In this document: one piece after another, positions 45,832 to 53,924 of the stretch
Numbering within the stretch: position 1 is the first letter of the stretch
Layout: the number at the start of each line of letters is the position of its first letter
Source: Alphaproteobacteria bacterium
GTDB lineage: Bacteria; Pseudomonadota; Alphaproteobacteria; M2410
Assembly (NCBI GenBank): GCA_030614785.1
Contig: JAUWTJ010000021.1
Coordinates: 1-53,953 of the forward strand
Length of the DNA stretch: 53,953 nt
Reading direction: 5' to 3'
The notes under the pieces: generated by a model
What the model saw: only the letters and a program-made list of their open reading frames with translations
What the model was told of the DNA's origin: nothing
The model's database searches: none
Made by a program: the position numbers and the translations under genes

Positions 45832-46797
45832 GTGGTGGACAGGGGAAAAGTACGGGTTATCTCCAGCGTTCTGGCCGGCTATCAATTTCTATTCGGGCGT
45901 CTTCCGCGATTGGTCCACGTCGCCTGGTTTCCCGGTGTTCTCTTCGTCATCGCCGGGATCATCGCCAACGAATATATGCGCCAGATTGACATCATTAATA
46001 TGCCGAACGGCGAGGTAAAAGGCGCCCTGATCCGTCTGCTTGAGATCATGACAGCCTATTCCCTTTTTCAGCTTGCCATGACTCTCGTGGTGATTGTCGG
46101 GTTCTACCGTGTCGCGCTGCAAGAGTTTCGCCCGCGTGGACCACTTTACTTCCGCTTTCGAAATGATGAATTGCGCACTGCAGGAATCTGGTTTCTTGTG
46201 GTCGTCGCCCTCTACGCGCTCTTTATGACACTGGTCTACACACTCATCATTGTGGTTGCCGGATATATCGGGATCTCCAGCAACAGCGCCGGTTCAGGAG
46301 TGGCCCTCGTTGAGCTCATGAGCGTCAACAGCAACGCCTTGCTTTGGGTCTGGCTCGGGCTTTCAATGCTTCTGATGTATTGGGTCTATTCACGCTTCTT
46401 CCTGGCTATACCGGCCGCGCTCGAACACCGTGTAACAACGCTGGGAGAGGTCTGGGCTGTGACCAGAGGCAATGGGTTCAGGTTGGCGTGCTATGTGCTT
46501 TTTCTTGTGATCTCGCTAATTGTCTTCGCCCTGGCTCTGTTCTACCTGATTGAGATTGCGCAGATGGTTGCGGCAAGTATTCTGGTCACAATTCTTTCGC
46601 CTGAGGCGATCAGCGCTGTTGAGCAAAGGTCGCAGGACATGGAAGGCCTGATTGGTAATCTGCCAACCTGGGGACGATACCTTGTAGCCGGGTTGGCCCA
46701 GATAGGTGTCTTCTTTGCCTACATTTTCTCCTGGGCCATCGTGATCGGATCGGCATCCTCGGCCTTTCGAGATATTTGGCCCGCTGAAAGCGATTGA
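45832..46797 (+). CDS. Multi-pass membrane protein of unknown function
   Basis: A protein of about 321 residues that I do not recognise. It has roughly six hydrophobic helices: near VAWFPGVLFVIAGIIA, YSLFQLAMTLVVIVGFY, GIWFLVVVALYALFMTLVYTLIIVVAGY, LLWVWLGLSMLLMYWVY, LACYVLFLVISLIVFALALFYL and LAQIGVFFAYIFSWAIVIGSA. The layout resembles glycerophosphoryl-phosphodiester-membrane or DUF-type integral proteins, but this is uncertain. GTG 45832 is chosen because AGGGG stands six bases upstream; ATG 45781 would add 17 residues. It is convergent with the FemAB-like gene, 7 bp apart. Confidence 0.75.
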   Translation: MVDRGKVRVISSVLAGYQFLFGRLPRLVHVAWFPGVLFVIAGIIANEYMRQIDIINMPNGEVKGALIRLLEIMTAYSLFQLAMTLVVIVGFYRVALQEFRPRGPLYFRFRNDELRTAGIWFLVVVALYALFMTLVYTLIIVVAGYIGISSNSAGSGVALVELMSVNSNALLWVWLGLSMLLMYWVYSRFFLAIPAALEHRVTTLGEVWAVTRGNGFRLACYVLFLVISLIVFALALFYLIEIAQMVAASILVTILSPEAISAVEQRSQDMEGLIGNLPTWGRYLVAGLAQIGVFFAYIFSWAIVIGSASSAFRDIWPAESD

Positions 46798-46804
46798 CGC
46801 GGCG

Positions 46805-47740
46805 CTATTTATACAACCCGACTGTCGTATAGTCCTGCCCGCCAAGCCCCACCTTGAACTGCGTGACGCCCTCTGCTTCGTCAGGATTGATGCCGCCAAG
46901 GTCAAACCAGTCTATGCCGCGTGACTTGAGCCGCGTCATTGCGTGCCAGAGGAGAAGGTGGTGGGCACGGGTTTTTCGGCCCGTATCGCCTGACCATCCG
47001 ATCTGATAGGTCGCTGATACGCCGTGCTGCAGAACGAGAATGCCAGCGACCGGTGTCTCGCCATCCATAGCGCGCAGGATTATAACGCCGTCGTCGAGGA
47101 CCAGATCGTTGATCAACTGTTGCTGGAACTTTGGCTTTGCGCCACCATATCCTCGCTCCGCCTTGTCCGCTGCATAGCGTGACAGGAGCCACTCTGCATG
47201 GCCGCCCTTGAAGTCCTCTTCTACGCTCAGGCCGCTTTTCTCGGCTCCGTTGAGCTTGTTGCGCCAATTACCCTTGAGGTTCTTGCGCAAGGTGTCCGTC
47301 TCGGGACGAAGATCAAGCCAAAGTGTATGATAGCCTTCGCCAACGCGGGTGAACCCGGCGTCTTCCATCCAGCTGCGCGCCTCGAGCGCGTCTTCAAGCT
47401 CCGGCAGGAAGCGACGAATACGGCCGGGGCGCTTGCGAAAGGTGGATGAGTACAGGTCCAGAAAAACCTTCCATTCCGAGGTGCTTGCCGGTTCATCGAG
47501 CCACAGTGGCCCGCGATGAAAGGTGACCGCGTGGATCAGTTTCCCAAGTCCGGCTTCCTGAATTTCTATTAGTCCGCGCGGCTGGCCATCCAGTTCAATG
47601 ACACCAAACCGTGTCATCAGCTGCTGGTGCAGACGCACGGCATGGGCATAACCCCAGGTATTGAGAAGATTGCTCTTCGGAACACGGGCGAGGAGGTCTT
47701 GCCATTCGCCGCGTGTCGTTTCGTCCCAGATAATTTTCAA
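46805..47740 (-). CDS. FemAB/GNAT-like transferase
   Basis: A 311-residue protein of the FemAB-like branch of the GNAT fold. The N-terminal NLLNTWGYAHAVRLHQ, the KNLKGNWRNKLNGAEKSGLSVEE segment and the C-terminal DWFDLGGINPDEAEGVTQFKVGLGG are characteristic; the last resembles the FemX/FemAB signature before the final strand. Relatives transfer aminoacyl groups from tRNA, or act on exopolysaccharide or lipid substrates; the substrate here is unknown. Its upstream region is about 200 bp without a gene, then the small ORF described next. Confidence 0.85.
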   Translation of the reverse strand: MKIIWDETTRGEWQDLLARVPKSNLLNTWGYAHAVRLHQQLMTRFGVIELDGQPRGLIEIQEAGLGKLIHAVTFHRGPLWLDEPASTSEWKVFLDLYSSTFRKRPGRIRRFLPELEDALEARSWMEDAGFTRVGEGYHTLWLDLRPETDTLRKNLKGNWRNKLNGAEKSGLSVEEDFKGGHAEWLLSRYAADKAERGYGGAKPKFQQQLINDLVLDDGVIILRAMDGETPVAGILVLQHGVSATYQIGWSGDTGRKTRAHHLLLWHAMTRLKSRGIDWFDLGGINPDEAEGVTQFKVGLGGQDYTTVGLYK

Positions 47741-47947
47741 AGCGATTGATGACCTTCAAAACAAACAAGCGGTTTCCGGCAGTTTCAGTTTGATAGTTGA
47801 TCCTGCGGTTGGCCCGGAACATGCCGCCGCTGCAAACATGAAGTGGGTCAGTGTCAGTTTATACGGGTTTGTTCGCTCGTTGCGAGGATTTATGAAGGGG
47901 TGGATGCGCTATACCGTTGCATCATTGCCAGAGCCGTTTCGAGGGCT

Positions 47948-48265
47948 TTATGCCAATAGCTGGAAGTCACAACGTGGACCGCCACCCATAGGTCCCGAAA
48001 ATGCAGCACAGAACCCGGTTGGACCGTCATCTTCAGTGGCGGGCTTCTTCCTGGGCGGCTTAACGTGAAGCTCAAGAAGAGGGATAAGGAAACTGGATGC
48101 GGTGCTATTTGAGCTCTGATCACAATCAGCGACTGGCTGAGCCGTTACTCGGACAGATGAAGCATGGGAGACTTGTTGTATGACACGGATCTCACGTGAA
48201 CCGGACGTTCCCGAGATGGAAACCGTAACGATTAACGCACAGGCAAGGCTTGAAAACATCGACAT
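47948..48265 (-). CDS. Candidate small secreted protein under a Crp-like site
   Basis: A 105-residue ORF that I do not recognise. ATG 48265 is preceded by GGGGAG at a seven-base spacing, and the N-terminus MSMFSSLACALIVTVSISG looks like a signal peptide or lipoprotein-like leader. The mature part is Ser/Pro-rich with three further Cys residues and no clear domain. Third-position GC appears lower than in neighbouring genes, which weakens the call. In its favour, a -10-like TACACT and a TGTAAA-N4-TTTACA palindrome lie upstream with class-II activator spacing. It may be a real gene, a lineage-specific one, or chance. Confidence 0.45.
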   Translation of the reverse strand: MSMFSSLACALIVTVSISGTSGSREIRVIQQVSHASSVRVTAQPVADCDQSSNSTASSFLIPLLELHVKPPRKKPATEDDGPTGFCAAFSGPMGGGPRCDFQLLA

Positions 48266-48299
48266 CACAAAACTCCCCATAACCAGTAAGATGTCGTTC

Positions 48300-48346
48300 A
48301 GTGTAACGCCAAACTCAATGTTTCTGTGTAAATCGATTTACACAGA
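48300..48346 (-). promoter_or_regulatory. Crp-like operator and promoter upstream of the small secreted protein
   Basis: A perfect 24-bp palindrome (48323-48346) has the core TGTAAATCGATTTACA at 48327-48342. On the minus strand TACACT (48305-48300) lies 29.5 bp from the palindrome centre. If transcription starts seven bases after the -10, the site is centred at -41.5. The same geometry is found before the crp-like gene. No plus-strand -10 fits at this spacing. Confidence 0.6.
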
Positions 48347-48439
48347 TATGGATGACACCAGACAAATACACACTTGCTGTTACTCATAAAAAGCCAAATA
48401 TATCACCGAGTTAGTATGTGGAGATTCTCTGACTCCCGC

Positions 48440-49141
48440 TCAGGTGTCAAGCCGGGCCTCTATAATATTTTGTAATGATTCACGGTCCTTGATAAGAACC
48501 GTCCCGCGTTTGAGGGTTACCCAATCGCGATCGCGCCAGCGCCGCAAATGCTTGGAAATAGAAATTCGTGATGTTCCCAGCATCTGACCCAGCTCGGCCT
48601 GTGATGGCTGAAGCTTGACGATGATGCCTTCCGGTGTTTGTTCGCCGGAAATCTCGGCCATGTGAAGTAGTTGCTTGGCGAGGCGCGCTGCGACATCAAG
48701 AAACGCCGCGTCTTCGATGCGGTCCGATAGCCATCGCAAGCGTTCGCCGGCCAGTTCAAGGAAGTGAATGGCCAGAGCCGTTTCCTGCTCGATCAACTGT
48801 CTGACATCGCGTCTGTGAATGACCATCAGCTCGCAGCCGATTATCGCGATCGCATCCGCCGTGCGGGGCTTGCCATCGAGCAAGGCAATCTCGCCAAAGA
48901 TCTCATCCTTCTCGATGATGTTGAGTACCAGTTCCTGGCCACCGGCCGTTCCGGTTGAAATCCGGATGCGGCCATCAAGAATGCCATAGAGCGCATCGCC
49001 GTCGTCATTCTTGAAAAACAATGTCTCACCGGCCCGGATTTTTTTGGTCACGGACAGTCTTGCGATCCGATCAATCAGCTCGGGCGGAAGATCCTTGAAC
49101 ATGTAGTGGCTGGCAAGCAGTGCCGAGCGATTGTTCTGCAT
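48440..49141 (-). CDS. Crp/Fnr-family transcriptional regulator
   Basis: A 233-residue regulator with an N-terminal cyclic-nucleotide-binding fold (about 10-125; FFKNDDGDALYGILDGRIRIS and FGEIALLDGKPRTADA) and a C-terminal winged helix. The recognition helix reads GTSRISISKHLRRW, lacking the Glu seen in CRP and FNR, so its target should differ from TGTGA or TTGAT. There are no N-terminal cysteines, so it is not an FNR-type Fe-S sensor. ATG 49141 is preferred (AGGA seven bases upstream); ATG 49189 would add 16 residues. An upstream palindrome suggests autoregulation. Confidence 0.93.
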   Translation of the reverse strand: MQNNRSALLASHYMFKDLPPELIDRIARLSVTKKIRAGETLFFKNDDGDALYGILDGRIRISTGTAGGQELVLNIIEKDEIFGEIALLDGKPRTADAIAIIGCELMVIHRRDVRQLIEQETALAIHFLELAGERLRWLSDRIEDAAFLDVAARLAKQLLHMAEISGEQTPEGIIVKLQPSQAELGQMLGTSRISISKHLRRWRDRDWVTLKRGTVLIKDRESLQNIIEARLDT

Positions 49142-49178
49142 ATGACTGTCCTTTTGCTCGAAGGCGGTACTGCCCAAA

Positions 49179-49221
49179 TGTATAGCCATTGTCGTTCAAA
49201 ACCTCTGTAAACGTGTTTACA
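49179..49221 (-). promoter_or_regulatory. Class-II-type promoter and operator of the Crp/Fnr-like gene
   Basis: TGTAAACGTGTTTACA (49206-49221) has its centre 29.5 bp upstream of a -10-like TATACA (minus strand, 49184-49179). No good -35 is present at 17 bp, as expected for class II activation at -41.5. It lies 65-80 bp before ATG 49141. Confidence 0.6.
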
Positions 49222-49260
49222 TGAATTTTATGCAAATAGCTTTGCACAAAAAGTGTCTGG

Positions 49261-49315
49261 GATACCATGTTTTACCAAAATGGTGCCTGACACCATTTCT
49301 TGAAAACATGGTATC
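49261..49315. repeat. Nested REP-like palindrome at the end of the RND operon
   Basis: Outer arms GATACCATGTTTT (49261-49273) and AAAACATGGTATC (49303-49315) pair perfectly over 13 bp. Inner arms AAATGGTG (49278-49285) and CACCATTT (49291-49298) pair around CCTGA. The right outer arm includes part of the stop codon of the adaptor gene. A TTTTT tract begins seven bases after the element on the minus strand, so it could also act as a terminator. Confidence 0.8.
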
Positions 49316-50372
49316 AGGACGATGCTTCAAGAATCTCGACCTCCTGGTCCGGGCGGAGGAACTCGCCGCCGCGAACAACCAGACGGTCACCTGATGCGAC
49401 AGGCCCTTCAACGGCAACGTAATCGGCTTTGCCAGTCCCGGTTTTGACTTGCAGACGCTCGGCCTTGTTCTCTGCATTGATCCTGAAAACTGACACACCC
49501 GTTGCCCGAATGATCAGGGCGTCGCGCGGAACCGCGATGACATTGCGCGCTTCGCCATTCGGCACAGAAAGGCGCACCGGGCTGCCGACAATCCAGTGGG
49601 GATCATCCAGTTTGACACGAAGTTCAAAGGTCCGTGAAAGTTCGTCACCGACCGGGATGACGGCGCGAACCGGGAAGGACCGGGCACTGCCATTGTAACG
49701 CACCTCAACCAACTGATCCGCCGCGACCCACCGCGCAGCAGCGACAGGGACCTGGGCACGCACCTCAATGTTTTGCGTGTCGACGAAGCGGGCGACAGCG
49801 CGGCCAATGGAGGTGAATTCACCAACCTGGACGAGGCGCTCAACAACACGGCCAGGGAAGGGCGCCCGGACTTCGCTGCGTTCAAGATTGTAGGCGATCC
49901 GTTCACGCTGTATTTCGGCAATCGCGAGAGACTGTCGTAACATTTCACGGCGAGATGTTGTTTCATCAAGTCGTGATTTCGAAATATTACCGTTGCCTGC
50001 CAGCTCCTTCAGACGGTCACTATCGCGGCGCTGATAGTCATAGTCAGCCTTGAGGCGCTTGATATTCGCATCGGCCTCGGCAAGATCAAACTTGAAATCC
50101 CGATCGTCAAGCCGGACAATCACATCACCGATTTCAAGTACTGCGCCCTCATCTGCAACCCAGGCAACGCGGCCCGCCACTTCCGAGGCGATCTGCGCAT
50201 CGTTGCGACTGACTACGGTCCCTGGAATTTCGAAGTCCGGCGCGATCAACATGGATTGGGCAAGATGAACTTCAACTTTTGGTTTTTGTGGCGGCGGCTG
50301 TTGGGCAAAAGCCGGTGATGTGACAAGCGTCAAAGCTGTAGCAATGCCAATGGACCTGAAATGCGGCTTCAT
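49314..50372 (-). CDS. RND efflux periplasmic adaptor (HlyD/MFP family)
   Basis: Membrane-fusion protein of 352 residues that links an RND pump to an outer-membrane channel. It has a signal peptide ending in SPAFA, a split lipoyl/barrel-sandwich domain (GRVAWVADEGAVLEIGDVIVRLDDRDF and VRAPFPGRVVERLVQVGEF), a helical hairpin of about 60 residues between these halves, and a C-terminal beta-barrel. Export is likely to the periplasm without a lipid anchor. AAGGT lies eight bases before the ATG. It is downstream of its transporter gene by 40 bp, an order opposite to acrAB. The stop is within a palindromic repeat. Confidence 0.92.
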   Translation of the reverse strand: MKPHFRSIGIATALTLVTSPAFAQQPPPQKPKVEVHLAQSMLIAPDFEIPGTVVSRNDAQIASEVAGRVAWVADEGAVLEIGDVIVRLDDRDFKFDLAEADANIKRLKADYDYQRRDSDRLKELAGNGNISKSRLDETTSRREMLRQSLAIAEIQRERIAYNLERSEVRAPFPGRVVERLVQVGEFTSIGRAVARFVDTQNIEVRAQVPVAAARWVAADQLVEVRYNGSARSFPVRAVIPVGDELSRTFELRVKLDDPHWIVGSPVRLSVPNGEARNVIAVPRDALIIRATGVSVFRINAENKAERLQVKTGTGKADYVAVEGPVASGDRLVVRGGEFLRPDQEVEILEASS

Positions 50373-50412
50373 GATTATTACCTTTTACAATCAAAAACGA
50401 AAACGTCCTAAC

Positions 50413-53400
50413 TCAAGCGGCTTCCTCGAGTTTTTCATCCGGACGGCGAAGTGAATAGATCTTCCCTGACCATTGTTTTGGCCATTGTCTCGCCCACGGC
50501 TGGCCACTTTCGGCAAGGCGCAGGAGACAGGGAAGAAGAATGAGTGTGAATATTGTGCTGACGGCCATCCCGCCGACAATTGTCGCGGCGAGACCTCGGT
50601 AGATTGCACTTCCAGCGCCCGGGATGAGAACCATCGGAAGCATGCCGCAAATTGATGTCAATGTACTCATAAAAATAGGACGCAGACGGAACTGCAAAGC
50701 TTGTTCAACTGCATCCCGGCGTGACAAGCCTTCTGCTTCTCCCTGGCGCGTTCGGTAGACCAGCAGGATGGCATTGTTGACCACGAGACCCAGCAGAATG
50801 ATGAAACCAATCATGGTGAGAAGGTCCATGGGTTGGAAGGTCACCAGATTCAACAATCGCAAGGCCGCGACGCCGCCGACTGTGGCCAGCGGAATGGTAA
50901 TAACAACAAGCAATGCGTCCTTGCCGGATCGGAACAGCGCGGCCAAAAGCAGAAACAGGAGCCCGATCGCGAAGAGAAAGTTTTCGCTCATGGTGCGAAT
51001 GGCATTCTTAAGCCCGTTTGCACTGCCGCCATACTGAATGCTGCCATCTTCAGGCAGCAACGCCGCGACCTTTGGTTCAACCTGGGCCTCAATGATTTTG
51101 AGAGCCTCGCCAAGCGGCATACCCTCGGGCGGATTGATGTTGAGCGTCACAGTTCGGCGTCCGTCAATGCGGTTCACGCCTTGTGGCCCAACTGTTCTGC
51201 GGACTTCGGCGAGCTCTCCCAGCGGGATGACGCCGCCGGTCGGGGTCACGAGAGGCACTTTTTCAAGATCGCCGGCGCTGGTTGCAGGCGTTGATTTCAG
51301 GATAATGTTCAGGCGCTTGTCGCCATTGAAATATTCACCGACATACAAACCATCCCCAAGGGTCCGAACGATGGAGGCAAGATCGTTTCGCGTCCATCCG
51401 GCTTCGCGAATTCTATCATCATTGGGCGTGATGCGGATTTCCGGCTGAGCCTGGTTCGGGTTCGGGTTGGAAAAGGCATTCGCACCCGGCAAGGCTTCGC
51501 GGATCAGCTCCAGACCGAGAGCGGACGCATCAGCCACAGCGCTGTCGTCTTTCGATTGAATGTGCATGGCAATTGAACCGCCGTCGCCGAAGCCTCCGAA
51601 GAGATTGCCCTGCTGCGCGAAGACGTTGGCATCAGGAAAGTCGATCAAGACCTCATCGCGCACAATCGCAAGAAGTTCCTCGACCTTACCCTGATCTTTC
51701 GCCCTGACGCCAACAGCAAACCCGTCATTTCCTGGCCACTTGGAGACATAGTAGTTCCGAAGGGCTGGTTCTTTCTCACCGCTCATATAGGGCGCAAGAC
51801 GTTGAATGATGACCTCTGCAAACTCCTTTTCCATGAGTTGAGGGGTGGATCCGGGAGGAAGGTTTACAAAGGCATCAACGGCATCGCGTTTGACCGGCGG
51901 TAGATAGTTGAGTTGTGGCAAGAGAAGCCAGGTCGCTATCATCGGCCCGATCATCAGACCTGTAATCCACATGATCCGACGCCGTCCGGTGCCGGTCATT
52001 TTCATGATAAGCCCGGTGAGTTTCTGGTAAAACCTTTCACCGCGCTCCATTTTCGGTAGTTCTGCCAGGTACGAGCGAGCAGCAGTTGGCAAGACCGTTA
52101 CGGCAACAATCAGCGACATCGAGACCCCGATCGCAATCGTGAGCGCCAGATCCGCGAACAGCTGACCTTCAACGTCGCGGAGGAAAATAATCGGTGCGAA
52201 AATCGCGACGGTCGTCGCCGTTGACGCAAGGAGGGCGCCCCAAACCTGAGAGGTTCCTTTTTCGGAGGCACTTTCAGGACTTTCGCCTTTCTCTCTAAGC
52301 CGTACAATATTCTCCAGCACAACGATGGCGGCATCGAGCACCATACCCACGGCAAAGGCGAGGCCCGCCAGCGAGATTACATTGAGGGTTCGCCCGGTAA
52401 GCTGAAGGACGATGAGAGTTGCCAGAAGACTAATCGGGATTGTCAGTGCAATCAGAAGTGTCGCCTTGATCTGACGCAGGAACAGCCAAAGGATACCGAC
52501 AGCAAAGAAAATGCCGATGCCGAGGTTGGTTGTTAAGAGTGAAATGGCGCGGCGTATGAAAACTGAGGGATCATAGGATTGTTCAATCGTCAGTCCACGT
52601 TCTTTGAAGGCAGTGCTGTCCAGTTCAGAAAGCACCTCCTTGACGGCATCCAGTGTACTCAGGACATTGGCACCACTTTCCCTGTAGACACGCATCCCAA
52701 TGGCGAGATTGCCATTCTGATAGGAAAACGCTTCCCGGCGGCCTTGCGATACAAAGACAGTTGCAATATCGCCCAATCGAACGGGGCTCCCGTTTCGCCA
52801 TTCGAGAATTTGATCTGCGAATTCTTCGGGCGTCCGCCGACCCTCGAACCGCAAACTGTAACGCCTGCGGCCGACATCGACATACCCCCCTGATGCATCA
52901 GATGAACGTCCAACCACACGTGCTATTTGAGGCAGCTGAATGCCATATTGTGCAGCAAGAAAGGGATCAAACTCGATCTGGATCTCTTCGCCAACGCCTG
53001 CCGAGGCCTCCAGTGAAGCACGCGATACCCCGGGAACGGCTTCGACTTTCGGAATCACAAAATCCCGCACCCAACCGTTGAAATCAGTCAGCTTGCGCGT
53101 ATTGCCAGGGAGCTGCTGGATAAAAAAGAAACTCAGGGTCTCATTGGCCCCGCCGCCTTCGCCGAGCACAAGCTGGGGCGGTTCGGCATCCGCTGGCAGG
53201 GTCGGGAGACGATTGAGACGGGAGATAATGTCCAGCAGAGTGACAGTCATGTCAGTCTTGAGATCGAAAGTCAGGTTCACAAAAGCCGCGCCCTGGCCCG
53301 CATAGGCTCGCATTTCGACCAATCCCGGAATACCCTCAAGGACATCTTCCTGGGGCTCCAGAAGCTCGGATTCGACCTCGCTCGGAGAAGCGGCCCGCCA

Positions 53401-53550
53401 GAACGTCTGGATGGAAACTTGCGGTCTTTCAATTGCCGGGAAGAGTTGCAGCGGCAGTTTGGTCAGGCTGAACATGCCGACAAAGAAGACAATCGCAACA
53501 GCCACTGCGATGATGGCCGGGTTCTTGAGGCAATTCCGAGTCAAAAACAT
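50413..53550 (-). CDS. RND efflux transporter (AcrB/MMPL-like inner-membrane pump)
   Basis: Proton-driven resistance-nodulation-division pump of 1045 residues with twelve predicted helices and two large periplasmic loops. The N-terminal KLPLQLFPAIERPQVSI resembles the family start, and the pore-domain sequences are intact. In transmembrane helix 4 the AcrB DD pair (407/408) reads DA (GMVLDAAIVVLEN), and the helix-10 Lys reads Asn (GLVVNNAILLV), so the proton relay differs from AcrB and resembles that of other RND branches. Substrate cannot be predicted. It is the first gene of a two-gene unit with the adaptor. Confidence 0.93.
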   Translation of the reverse strand: MFLTRNCLKNPAIIAVAVAIVFFVGMFSLTKLPLQLFPAIERPQVSIQTFWRAASPSEVESELLEPQEDVLEGIPGLVEMRAYAGQGAAFVNLTFDLKTDMTVTLLDIISRLNRLPTLPADAEPPQLVLGEGGGANETLSFFFIQQLPGNTRKLTDFNGWVRDFVIPKVEAVPGVSRASLEASAGVGEEIQIEFDPFLAAQYGIQLPQIARVVGRSSDASGGYVDVGRRRYSLRFEGRRTPEEFADQILEWRNGSPVRLGDIATVFVSQGRREAFSYQNGNLAIGMRVYRESGANVLSTLDAVKEVLSELDSTAFKERGLTIEQSYDPSVFIRRAISLLTTNLGIGIFFAVGILWLFLRQIKATLLIALTIPISLLATLIVLQLTGRTLNVISLAGLAFAVGMVLDAAIVVLENIVRLREKGESPESASEKGTSQVWGALLASTATTVAIFAPIIFLRDVEGQLFADLALTIAIGVSMSLIVAVTVLPTAARSYLAELPKMERGERFYQKLTGLIMKMTGTGRRRIMWITGLMIGPMIATWLLLPQLNYLPPVKRDAVDAFVNLPPGSTPQLMEKEFAEVIIQRLAPYMSGEKEPALRNYYVSKWPGNDGFAVGVRAKDQGKVEELLAIVRDEVLIDFPDANVFAQQGNLFGGFGDGGSIAMHIQSKDDSAVADASALGLELIREALPGANAFSNPNPNQAQPEIRITPNDDRIREAGWTRNDLASIVRTLGDGLYVGEYFNGDKRLNIILKSTPATSAGDLEKVPLVTPTGGVIPLGELAEVRRTVGPQGVNRIDGRRTVTLNINPPEGMPLGEALKIIEAQVEPKVAALLPEDGSIQYGGSANGLKNAIRTMSENFLFAIGLLFLLLAALFRSGKDALLVVITIPLATVGGVAALRLLNLVTFQPMDLLTMIGFIILLGLVVNNAILLVYRTRQGEAEGLSRRDAVEQALQFRLRPIFMSTLTSICGMLPMVLIPGAGSAIYRGLAATIVGGMAVSTIFTLILLPCLLRLAESGQPWARQWPKQWSGKIYSLRRPDEKLEEAA

Positions 53551-53827
53551 GAGGCTCTACTACTCTGTAATTTGAAAGGCGGGGCGGGTGCTTGTGAACT
53601 CTCGTGGTGGAAGTACTACCCGCGGTTAACGCAAACCCCGTGCCACAGAAGATATGCAGCAAAAACAATATGTTAAAGGTGGGTTTTGATACCCGCCGGC
53701 GTAACTTGTACGAATTCGATCACGGCCTTGTACGATATCGCACAGTCAAATATCAGCCGGTTTTGATAATTTGTGGGCTGGCGCCGGGGAAGCCGTGGCC
53801 TGCCACCCGAAGCTCGAAGAGCGCAGG
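53551..53827. other. Upstream region of the RND transporter operon
   Basis: This region has no convincing gene. It contains paired direct repeats: GGTTTTGATA at 53682-53691 and 53759-53768, and CTTGTACGAATTCG (53705-53718) with CTTGTACGATATCG (53727-53740). The second pair is spaced 22 bp apart, two helical turns, and each has a palindromic right part. Further right is a GTGGC-CT-GCCAC palindrome. These may be regulator sites for the RND operon. Confidence 0.5.
53705..53740. promoter_or_regulatory. Tandem direct repeats upstream of the RND operon
   Basis: CTTGTACGAATTCG and CTTGTACGATATCG differ at two of 14 positions and are phased 22 bp apart. They lie about 155-190 bp before the transporter start and could bind an activator or repressor; no regulator gene is adjacent. 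Confidence 0.35.
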
Positions 53828-53884
53828 GTGGCGGAGAGACAGGGATTCGAGCCAGCTTGAAATGCAGTGCATTTGGAGCCGCCC
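53828..53884 (-). repeat. Hairpin-headed element with a tRNA-Ser 3' tail (copy 1)
   Basis: Read on the minus strand from 53884, the element begins GGGCGGCTC, has a hairpin AAATGC-ACT-GCATTT, continues CAAGCTGG, then runs into TCGAATCCCTGTCTCTCCG and CCA, a tRNA-Ser 3' end. The block 53884-53829 is 56 nt, the same length as the tRNA-Leu element, and aligns to it without gaps through the head. The upstream T-stem half cannot pair with CCCTG, so it is not part of a tRNA. Confidence 0.85.
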
Positions 53885-53924
53885 GTGACGGGGCTGGCTT
53901 TGGCTCGGCGCTTTGCGCCAAGTA

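Noticed and set aside
47661-48068. A 135-codon plus-strand frame
   Set aside because: It overlaps the FemAB-like start region in antisense, has no ribosome site and no recognised domain.
48116-48129. FNR-box-like CTGAT-CACA-ATCAG
   Set aside because: It falls inside the candidate small secreted-protein ORF, has outer bases unlike TTGAT/ATCAA, and shows no promoter at suitable spacing.
48180-48389. A 69-codon plus-strand frame with a possible GGGAGA ribosome site
   Set aside because: It runs through the 24-bp palindrome and opposite the better-supported minus-strand ORF; no similarity recognised.
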